Below are positions 1 through 11,500 of a stretch of DNA of 64,000 nt, one piece after another. The DNA comes from Phoronis australis (taxonomy: Eukaryota; Phoronida; Phoronidae). A program made the position numbers and the translations under genes. The stretch lies in the NCBI GenBank assembly GCA_002633005.1, contig NMRA01000476.1:144787-208786 (forward strand), written 5' to 3'. The first letter of the stretch is position 1; every line of letters starts with the position of its first letter. The notes under the pieces are model-generated. The model saw only the letters and a list, made by a program, of their open reading frames with translations, ran no database searches and was not told where the DNA came from.

Positions 1-503
1 TCCTCTACATAGTAAGCATATACATGCCAATTTTCACAATCATCCTTTGAGCGGTTTGGTTGATAGAGGGGTGGACGCACAAAAACAGACTCGAAAACAC
101 TAAAAATGGCCACTAGGTGGCGCAAACTATGTCGAATCCATCTGAAAACGGGAGGATAGCGTCATCTCACTAATAGGTGCCTACATACCAAATTTCATGA
201 AAATCCAATAAGGACTTGTGAAGATACAAAGGTAAGCGTAAAAAAATTAAAATTGCCACTAGGGGGCACACCGGTAGTCGGATCCGTCCGAAAGTTCGCA
301 CATGCCGTCCCATTCATGAATGGAACATATGTGCCAAATTTCATGAACGTATGTCAAAGGGTTTTGGAGATAGAGCAGCGGACGCCGGACGCCAGACGCC
401 GGACGCCGGACGGACGCCGCCCGGACGGACGGACGGACGGACGGACGGACAGAGATGACGGCATAATGCGTCCACATATAAATATGTGGGCGCATAAAAA
501 TAG
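1..503 (+). repeat. Modular CTCF-like repeat, copy A (3' part)
   Basis: Contains core motifs GGCCACTAGGTGGCGC (108-123) and TGCCACTAGGGGGCAC (255-270), 147 bp apart. A GGACG-rich minisatellite (about 379-452) follows, then the terminal hairpin CACATATAAATATGTG near 471-486. The 5' part lies beyond the window. Small ORFs here are translations of the repeat. Confidence 0.85.
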
Positions 504-540
504 ATAACAAGATATTATCATTCATCCAGGCACTTTAAAA

Positions 541-2320
541 GCGTACAGTTATTTGTCAGCAGAAAGAGCCAGGCGGCAGGTCTACATCGAGAAAAACCTG
601 CATAAACACCGACTAAACAGTTAAAACAACAGTACACAAAATACAGTGTCCACAACTGGCACCTTTACAAGCCCAGTAAGTCTACATTTCAGCTCAGTTG
701 CCAAATTAAAAAACAACAAACCTTAGGCAAGTCATAAATTAAGACATGGGATCAAATACTGCATTAATTTGATCAAACTAAACACCAGGTTGTTACACAA
801 TCATTACCAGTATCGGAGTTTTCAGACAACAGGCAAACCCGGGTTGTATCTTAAAACATACACAAATTTTGAGTTTAACATTCAGGGCCACGTATACGCT
901 CGGCCATATTAGTTTTGTAGGTGACAATATTCTCCTTATTAAAATACTAAACCAGAAACTTAAAGAGATAGCAGCTGAAATGGCTCAACTTTTGTCGTCT
1001 AGTGATCGTGAAAATGAGGATAGCTTTAGAGTTCAAACATGCACTTTGGACTGTTTTCAAATAGTTTTCTTATATCCATACACAGGACGTGTATTTTGCA
1101 GCCAAGGCTTATTATTTGCAGAACAGTCCGGTAACAAGTAGCCGAGCTGGGAACTTACCTCGTTTTGGATAAACTGAATGTGGATTCGGGTACAAACAGA
1201 CTACTTATGCCCGACAACAGAATTAAGAGGAAGAGTGGCATTAGCTGGAGACACAGAGTGAAGGAGCCAGCCTGAAAGAACATCAGCATTATAAAAGGAA
1301 CTCCTTGGCGATATACATTCAATCATTTGGGAGTAAATTCCAACGACCATCATTTTGGCCACGTGTCCCACACATGGGCTTATAAGGTAAAAGGGAAAGT
1401 CGGTGTTTTCAGCTCAAAAACACAAATCCTTTGTTACCTTTGAGACATATTTCAGCATTTATTTACATTCTCCTGTATTTTGTCTGCTACCTCATTTGAA
1501 TAATTAACTGCATTTCAGTTTAAAGGAACAATAAACCCACACATTCTGTTAAAATTCAACTCATGACTAACTCTTGTAAAACTGGACTCCTCGTTCAGAT
1601 CAAGAGTATTTCTAACCCTGTGAAGAATATGTTCTTATTGCTTTAGACAAAGACCATTAATGTCCGTGTCACAGCAGGTTAGTTTCAACCAGCAAGGCAG
1701 TTTAGCCAGCAGGGAATTACCACGTAGCAATTAATTATTTAAATTTATAACACCAGAAAATTATTTTGTGAAAAAATGTATCAGTGAAGGACGTTTTTAA
1801 CACCAGAACATAGGTTAGTGGCTTTTGCTCCGCATGCAACAAAAGTGAAGCAACATAGGTGACTTACTTGCCGCAGTTAACAAGTTACATAAACATCTGT
1901 AGTTTAAAAGTTAGTTTGAAAATACAAAAAATCAACTGGCTACTGAATACAGTTAGGGATATACTGTAAAAAGGTCACATGGAAACTGTTCAGGAACGTT
2001 CACAAGCGAAAATTGTGTTCCGCAGCCATCTGGGTTGATTTACCATGGTCACTTTACCCAGGAGATAGCCAGTAAGTGTGAAACATCCCGTATTTTAGAT
2101 GTGCACCAACTTAAAATTTGAGCAAGTTTTTGCAACGGTGGTGCAACAGCAGTAAATATGCACTCGTTGAGTGTTAACAATAACTCCTTATCCCTGGCTG
2201 TTGCATTTGCATACACTTTAGAAGTATTGTATTACTTCAGTTTCTGCTAATGCAGGTCCCCACATTTTATTGAAAGGTTGCAAGTTTTTTGTCCTGCTGG
2301 GCCCTCGGACGCATGATTTT
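541..2320. other. Intronic/unassigned stretch left of J-protein exon 5
   Basis: No recognisable exon or repeat. Expected to be intron of the J-protein gene if its membrane and DUF1977 exons lie off the left edge. Small ORFs here have no family resemblance. Confidence 0.4.
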
Positions 2321-2360
2321 TTCAACTTTGAACTGTGTGATGACCCATGACGGGTCTTAC

Positions 2361-2500
2361 CTCACTGTCTCTTTCTTGCCTAGTGTTAAACTGGTATGAT
2401 CTGTAGTACTGACGACCTCCATTGGTCCGTACTCTAACATTCTGTCCGGGAAAACCACCTCCAAAGAACATGTTGAATAAGTCCTCTGCAGACATGTCGG
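2361..2500 (-). CDS. DNAJB12: DNAJB12/14-like exon 5 (G/F-rich)
   Basis: Encodes [19 protein letters not shown] and a short polar segment ending RQERDSE before donor GTAAGA. Human DNAJB12 has [19 protein letters not shown] here. No further exon (transmembrane or DUF1977) was recognised between 1 and 2360. Confidence 0.92.
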
Positions 2501-5500
2501 CTGAAACACCAAAAAGAGCATTTACCACAAGCCCAACAATTTGAAATCCCCACAAAGAGAGTTGCGCGACTGTCACAAACAACTATCATAACATACAGCA
2601 AGCACCTGTACAACTTTATGTTTTGCTTACAGCAAATCAAGAACAAACACAGCTTCATTTGCATATTAACTAAAAACCTTTTTAATGCTAATGAAAAATA
2701 TCCAGATTTAAAGCACTTGCAGTAAAGTGTCATGCTTTACTCTTTAATGGCTGTCACGTACCATCTCCCCAAGATATCAATTAAAATCAATTTCTAAAGA
2801 GCAAAACCAATAACAAATAAAAAAACAAATTTATGAAGAGTTACAAAATGATTATCAGTGGTAAATATCAATCTCCATACCTTCAAATCCCCTGGAGTAG
2901 TCATATTCATTAAACCCGTATCTATGGTGATGTGTGTGGTGTCTACCTTCACTCTCAGGACCGTACAAATCATACTTTTTCCTCTTATCGCTGTCGCTTA
3001 GCACCGCGTATGCATTGCCAATGGCTAAAGAGATATAGATTATGTTTTACATTAAAATAACAAAGACAATGTTCTACTATAAAATTATACAATCCATAGA
3101 AATGCCTCCATTGTAGCCTTACACTAAGTTGAACAGAACAGAGCTAACCTACATTGAGGGTTGCAAACTGTCAAGAGTTATAGATACAATCTGTTGTTAG
3201 CTTCAAATAAATACAATTACTAAATTTAATAAAGATCCTGCAGTGAGTTTAGGAGATGCAGCCATGGGCGCAAAACAACAAAACTATCACTAGGACGTGC
3301 TACAGTAGTTGAATGCGTTATTTTCAACCGTCCTCTTCACACTGAGAACATATACACCAATATTCAAAGTCAACCTCAGAATGGTTTTCATAGTCATCCT
3401 CAGAATGGTTTGGTTGATCGAGGGGTGGACGCCAAAAAACAAGACTCGAAAACTGGAAAAATGGCCACTAGACGGCGCCACTACGGGGCACACTGGTAGT
3501 CAGATCCGTTCAAAAGCTGTTGTCATCCGTTGTTAACATCATATAAATACATTTGCTAAATTAAGCAAAGATGCTGCAAACGGTTTAGGAGATACAGCCA
3601 TGGGCGCTAGGAGGCGCCACAAAGTCATTGGTAAATCATCGTCAGCTTCGTAGTAAAAACATACATGCCAATTATCACAATCATCCTTAGTGTGGTTTGG
3701 TTGACAGAGGGGTGGACGCCAAAAAACAGACTACAAACAGTAAAAATGGCCACTAGGTGGCGCAAACTACATCAAATCCATCCGAAAATGGGAGGATAGC
3801 TTCATCTCACTAATAGGTGCCCATATTCCAAATTTTATGAAAAAACCTTAAGAACCTTTGAAGATACAGAGGTAAACGAAAAAAAATTAAATTGCCACTA
3901 GGGGACACACCGGTGGTCAGATCCGTCCAAAAGTCGTAGTTATCCATTGTCAACATCATATAAATACACTTGCAGAATCTAGTAAAGATCCTGCCAACGG
4001 TTTAGGAGATACAGCCATGGACGCAAAGAGACAAAACTGCCACTAGGAGACGCCACAGTATTCGAAATCATCGGAAAATCATCGTCAGCCTTCCTATTCA
4101 TAATAAAAACAAACATGCCAATTTCCACGATCATCCTTAGAGCGGTTTGCTTGATGGAGGGGTGGACGGCAAAAAACAGCAAAAAATGGCCACTAGGTGG
4201 TGCAAACTACGTCAAATCCATCCGAAAACGAGAGGATAATGTCATCTCACTAATAGATGGCTATATGTCAAATTTTATGAAAATACGTTTAGGACCTTTG
4301 AAGATAACGAGGTAAGCGTAAAAAACTAAAATTGCCACTAGGGGGCACACCAGTAGTCTGATCCGTCTGAAAGTTCGCTCATGCCGTCACATCCATGATA
4401 GGAACATATGTGCAAAATTTCATGAACATTCATCAAAGGGTTTTAAAGATAGAGCAGCGGACGCCGGACAGACGGACGCCGGATGGAGATGATGGCATAA
4501 TGCGTCCACATTTAAATATGTGGGTGCATAAAAACTACCACAAATTATCCTCAAGGTATATACATACATGCGTGCATGCATCCATCCGTCCATCCATCCA
4601 TCCATCCATCGATATACACCATTATCATACAAGAGCAACGCAGAGCGTTGAAATGCGCCCACAATTGCACGGTATACGGTATACTTCTAGGGTTGTTTAT
4701 TGGTACCATAAAGTGGCCAGTAGAGGGCAAATATGTAGTATGTTGTACTTTGCAAAATGGAAAGGCATAGTCATTGTCTCCTCAATAGGCTAGGGGCAAA
4801 ATGTGAGTGATCTTCATAATACAAGCACATCCTATACATCAGTTGCTTAAAGCACCACAAAAACATAGAATTAAAAACAAATTTACCGCCATAAATTTAG
4901 TAAAGATCCTGCAAACGGTTTGGGAGATACAGCCATGGGCGCAAAAAACAACTGCCACTAGGAGGCGCCACAGTAATCAAAGTCATGGGAAATTCAGCGT
5001 CAACTGTCTTCTTCATAGTAAGAACATACATGCCCAATTTTCACAATCATACTTCGAGCAGTTTGATTGATAGAGGAGTGGACGCCAAAAAACAGACTCA
5101 AAAACAGTAAAAATGGCTACTGCGTGTCGCAAACTAGGTCGAATCCATCCGAAAACGGGACGATAGCATCATCGCACTAATAGGTGCCTACATACCAAAT
5201 TTCATGAAAATCCGTTTAGGACTTTTGAAGATACAAAGGTAAACGTAAAAAAATAAAATTGCCACTAGGGGGCACACTGGTAGTCGGATCTGTCCAAAAG
5301 TCGTCATCTTCTGTTGTTAACATCATATAAATACACTTACAGAATTTCGTAAAGATCCTGCGAACGGTTTAGGAGATACAGCCATAGGCGCAAAACAAAC
5401 AAAACTGCCACTAGGAGGCGCCACAGTAGTCGAAATCGTCGGAAAATCATCGTCAACCGTCCTCTACATAGTAAGCATATACATGCCAATTTTCACAATC

Positions 5501-8500
5501 ATCCTTTGAGCGGTTTGATTGATAGAGGGGTGGACGCACAAAAACAGACTCGAAAACACTAAAAATGGCCACTAGGTGGCGCAAACTATGTCGAATCCAT
5601 CTGAAAACGTGAGGATAGCGTCATCTCACTAATAGGTGCCTACATAACAAATTTCATGACTTGAAAGTTTAGGACTTGAAGATACAAAGGTAAGCGTAAA
5701 AAACTAAAATTGCCACTAGGGGGCACACCGGTAGTCGGATCCGTCCAAAAGTTCGCACATGCCGTCCCATTCATGAATGGAACATATGTGCCACATTTCA
5801 TGAACGTATGTTAAAGGCTTTTGGAGATAGAGCAGCGGATGCCGGACGCACGCCGCCCGTACGGACGGACGGACGGAGATGACGGCATAATGCGTCCACA
5901 TATAAATATGTGGGCGCATAAAAAAGCAATGCAATAAATAAACCTCACAAAAACTTCTATCATAATTAGTAAAAATGACGCAAAAATTCCCTTCCTAGCA
6001 AAAAACGCCGCAAAAGTTCCCTTTAAAAAGGTACAGGCACCTTTCCTCTCAGGTGAGTTAGGGCCCTGAACACATGTGGATGGCTAGGTTGATGAATCAG
6101 CTATGTGACAATAGGTCGCCTTCACTCGCTCTTGTACAAAAGAATGATGACTGTAACACTGACTTACTTTTTTATTATTTAACTTAAAGTTGATCTATGA
6201 AAGCATAAAAAAGTAGTCATAAAAAGTAGTGCAGTAAATAAGCATCACATTTCCTCTCTAAGTAAAAAAATAAAACTACGCGAAAGTTCCCCTCTTGGTA
6301 AAAAATGCAGCGAAAATTCCTCTTTTAGAAGGCACAGGCACCTTTACCCTCAGGTGAGTGAGGGCCCTGGTACAATCACACTGAGAATATACAGCATTGA
6401 CAGTCCATGTAGTGTAGTAAATGAACATACCTTTAAAGGCCTCTGAAGCCCCAGGTGCACTGTTCTTGTCAGGATGACACAACAAGGCCAGCTTTCTGTA
6501 GGCCTTCTTTAAATCTGTCTCCTCGGCATCTTTACTCACACCCAGGATCTCGTAATAATCTTTGCACTTTCTTATCCTGTAAATTGAGAGATTAGTGGCA
6601 CAATAGGTTGAAAAGTTAACAGTATAATAAAAATCCGACTATTTTGGACACTGGCCATTTGAGGTCATGTCTGTGATTATATGAAATAAATACGAATATT
6701 TACTGGTTATCAAAAATGTAAATCAATAAGTTGAGACCAGTTTTATAATGGTCGGTGGTCTAAGTCAAAAGTTACTTTTGCCGTAATGTAGGTTTATGGT
6801 AACTTTAAATTTCAAATTAATATCCCTGATTTGTAACTCTGATCTCGAAATTTCAACGAAAAACAACCACCTGTTTAAAAACTACGAAATGTGATTATTG
6901 TACAAATGACAAAAAGTGATAAACAAACAATTCTGAATTATAGCTATTGATATTAAAAAACAACTTAATGATATTTTTTGGAAAAAAAGTGGATAAAATA
7001 GTATAAAAAAGGAACCCGTGAAACATAGCGAGTCCACAAAATGACCCAAAACAACAACCCAAATTCTCCAGCTTTGGCACCCATTGCTCTACCTCTTAAC
7101 AGCTGCACTCTGTTCTTGTGTGAATGTCTGCTTTGTCTCTTCAGCTCGACTACCGGAGTGTTTCCTGTGTCTTGTCTGATTGCTTTCCTGACCATGTGAC
7201 ATAGCATCTCCATTTCCATTGGCTGTACCATTCATTGTGGAAATTTTCTCAAGTAAATCTACAATAATATTGAATGCGTGAACAAGAGCCAATGACCATT
7301 GAGGACAAAAAGGGCCCTCGCTCACCTCCAAAGAAGATGTCTTTACAATCTGAGAAGGGGAACTCTTTGGTCGAGTGGAAAATTCACGGTCCCCGGTCGC
7401 TGCCAATTCCACCCCTAGGTCGCCATCCTCACTGATAATGCCTCAAGTGTTTTGCATAAGTGATTCTAACATTGACAGAAATTTTTTCATCAAATATTTT
7501 TGGACCTGATGGGAGGAATTCCCTGTGATTTTAAAATATTTTCATAAGGGAATAGGGGCTCATAAAGAGGTAGGAAAATGGAGACCATGAGGGCCTAGAC
7601 AGTGCATCAAATATAGATATACCTCACATCAATCTCCAGACACACTGCATGTCCAAATATTGGAACAGACACATCCACTGAATGCTTTCAAAAATATATA
7701 TTGGGACTTTTCTTCAAACTTCACAGCTCCTGAATACTGAGTTTCCAACAAAAATTATTACCAAAATGTGTGTTATGGTACACTCACTGTCCTACATGAC
7801 AGTGAAACATTGGCTTAATATCATAATGGAAACATTCAAAAAACTAAATCATCATTATTCTCAACTTATTCTTGACATGTGGGGACTGATGCTATGCTGT
7901 ATGACATATGCTTCACATAACTACTTCTGAAAAATAATTTCATCTCACTTAAGCAAAAACCAAAGTATCCGAAAATTGTTACTCATTCACATTATTTGTA
8001 AGAACTATTGCAAAACTGGCATGCCCTAACAATAGCATGGAAATATTCATGAGGACTAGCCAAGTGGGAGTACAGAACACATTTCTGGAATTAGGTCTCA
8101 CTTTTCACAATATTTACAGTATGGACCCCTGCTTCTCAAATAGCCTCAACAACAAAGACAAACCGACCCCTGCTTCTCAAATAGCCTCAACAAGAAAGAC
8201 TAACTGTGACTAAATCCCTTTACTCAACAGCCAAAAGTGTAAGAAGCAGAACATGTTGGTTCTGCCTACTTGGTACTTTGGTACAGAGATCACCTTTCAT
8301 AAATTAGTAGGTCTATAAATGAGTAGAAAGTTAAATAACATCTATAAATGAATACTAATATGCCAGTGCAGATATGGATAAATAAAGATCAGAGTGGATT
8401 AGCTCAGGTCAATAAAAGTAATGATTCCCATATGGCTATTACAGTGAAATTAAACAGCAGCAAAGATATATTTAACAGTCCAATGCAGAAATTGTTCCTT

Positions 8501-11500
8501 ATGAAGCATTTTACTAACAACACACAACTTCAGAAAACCCTGCTATGAAGCCATGTTACATAAGTAAATGGGATCATTTCAGACATAACTACAAATAGCT
8601 TCTAAAATAGATTAATTATTATTTACACAACCAAGCAAAATGATGTACCTTGACAGTTTTGGGTACTCACAGCAGCCATCTTCCGAAGCTATAGCTATAG
8701 GACACTAAATGAGTAAAACTATCAGTTGCCCCCCTCCCCGCCAAATAGCAAAGCCCAAATACGCTGGGCTGCATTTTACATGCCATGATCTACATTGTAG
8801 AAACCATCTACATGCTGCATGAGCAGTGGCGTATGTAGCGAGGGTGCGGCAGGGGGCACTTAATTTTCTTCCCGGCCGCCAGCAAAGCAGGGACGTCAGG
8901 TAGACCCAGAGGGCAAATAGGTGGCCACCGGGGGTGGGTACCAAATATGCGGTATGGGAGGGGCGCCAGTTTGATGGCAAGGGGGCAAGGATTCAAACTG
9001 GTGGCATTTTCTGCCCGCCCGGCGCTGGTAATCCTAGCTAAGCCACTGCAGATGAGATCAGCAGGCATCCTTTCTATACAGGGAGCGGTAGTGTAAGGAG
9101 GTTCATTACCTTTATATTAGAGGCCCAATTAAGGGCCAGTTTTATTTTGGTTTTTAGTTTTTTATTTTTATTTTGTTTTTTTTTAATATATTTTCTGGTT
9201 TCATGGCATCTGCTTTGTGGCCATTGAGACAGATGAGTGAGGATGTTGGTAAATGCGTCCGCCGCTGTTCTTCCGCACCTCTCCCGCCACATCCGATGAT
9301 CGTCGAGGTATCCCGGCAGACTATTGTCGATCACGCCAGACATGGCCTTGAATCGCTGTTTTAAATGCCTCCAGTAGTTCTCAACATTCTGTGTGTGGAC
9401 ACCAGTAACAGGATCGACAAAGTTAACGGAGTGGTTGACTATGTGGTGCTGGTATGGCGGCACCACGGGAATGTTGGCAATCCTCTGGTAGGCACCCCAC
9501 TGATTGAACATATGTCTTGGATATAGGTGAACCACTGCATAACGGTGCACTTGCTGAGGTTCAACATCTCCACAACATACACAATCTTTAATTTATACGA
9601 CCACAGCCAAACCAGTTGAACTAAGGTACCCAGTGGTAGGTGTGAACGCTAGAAAAAAAGAGCCGGATCGTATCGACAACTTGTGTCCCTTGTGCCGAGG
9701 ACACCTCCAGACTGTACTTCCCTCCTTCTTCACCTCCATCATTTGGCCCATACACGTCACACACAGAGGGGGCTGGCGGCGAAGTAGCATGTGCTGGCAT
9801 AGAAAAGCCACAGTAGTTTCGTGTGAATGAGTCGCGGCGACAATCTCTTGGAACGACATGATCAATAGAGAACTATGTGCATCAATAAGGTGTGCTAACT
9901 AACCACTTTATGTAAGAATTTTGTTTTAAAGACGTGTCCTTGAATAATAAACACCACGAATTCCATCACAAATTCGCAATTGTTGGGGGAGACCAGGGTG
10001 GGTACGTCCCCTTAGTATTTGAAAGTAATGGAAGATCAAGAAATTACACAGATGTTCAGATTTTCGATTTTAAAGAAAGCATAGCCATTGGATTTTAATA
10101 ATATAATTAGTTGAAGAAATGTTTATTGATTCCTTACTGATACCCCTATCTCCCCTACTGCTGGGTAAAATTAAAACGATTTTCGAAGTCCACTAATAGG
10201 TCAAGCCAGACCACAGAAACATCATACGCCAATCTGTAAGCACCTGTAGTCATTTGAATATCTGTGTCTCTTGGATCTAGATAATGGCATGGGGACATAT
10301 CAGGTGACTGAATTCCGTCAAAGTTACGTCATAACTAGCGTTTTCAGTGCTCCACGAGTACAAGTACATGCGTTTTGAATTTAACCTACCTCCCAACTTT
10401 CTTTAGTATTTTTCACGAATTCTTGCGGACACTATACATCCTTTATACCGGCATGTAGCTTAAAACCCGTGTCACAAGGGATGATTTCGCGGTGCCTCCC
10501 AATGTACAGATAAAAGAGCTTTCATTTTCAGCCTAAAATACACATTTCATAAGAGTATGCCACTTCGGGGTGTCAACATTACAAATGTCATCTGCTAGGG
10601 TTCGCCCCCTGCTTCGTTGGAGACCTGTTTGGTATGTACACAGACACTAGGTAAGCTACATTTTTCGAGTGACAAACTTTGAACAAGAAACTGTGGCTTT
10701 CTGTGTAAAATTGGCTAATCACGGGAAACCCTCTTCAAATTCCATTTCTATTAGCCTAGTGGAATTCAAGTTGATGGAATCTCCTCTAAAAGACCATCAG
10801 CCCGCACTATAACCTGTGTCGGACCTAGGATGTCATGAGGGGGCTGGACCTGGACACAATTCACAAAGGCCATGAGACAGCTGTTGAGAACATAATTTTA
10901 CGCAGTATTACAATGTCAAATTCACAAATATGCAAGGTAGATCAGGTACACTATTTCATGGGTACACGCGACACTGCCTTTCAGCTAGGCAATGACCATC
11001 GCCTCTGTTGGCCCGAACCAGAGGCGATGTAGAGGCTATAGGCGCTCTGTACGCCGGAAGCTTTTCGGCGAATTATGCCTCGCACCGACTAAACCATCAA
11101 AGTCACGTTGTTATAACTACCTTTTGCGCATAGACGAACACCTTAGGAGGTTGTTGATGTGTTTAAGTTCTTCCAACTCCAACAAATACTCCCGTTATGA
11201 AACTTTTTCTTCGAGCAGTCCCTATTTCAGTTCCCAAAATCGNNNNNNNNNNNNNNNNNNNNNNNNNNNNNNNNNNNNNNNNNNNNNNNNNNNNNNNNNN
11301 NNNNNNNNNNNNNNNNNNNNNNNNNNNNNNNNNNNNNNNNNNNNNNNNNNNNNNNNNNNNNNNNNNNNNNNNNNNNNNNNNNNNNNNNNNNNNNNNNNNN
11401 NNNNNNNNNNNNNNNNNNNNNNNNNNNNNNNNNNNNNNNNNNNNNNNNNNNNNNNNNNNNNNNNNNNNNNNNNNNNNNNNNNNNNNNNNNNNNNNNNNNN

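Noticed and set aside
253-525. Arg/Asp-rich small ORFs on both strands (also at 5716-5934 and 40526-40756)
   Set aside because: They are translations of the GGACG minisatellite and hairpin of the CTCF-like repeat, seen in every copy.
4395-4793. 132-aa ORF with HPSIHPSI repeats
   Set aside because: It is a translation of the modular repeat end plus a CATC microsatellite.
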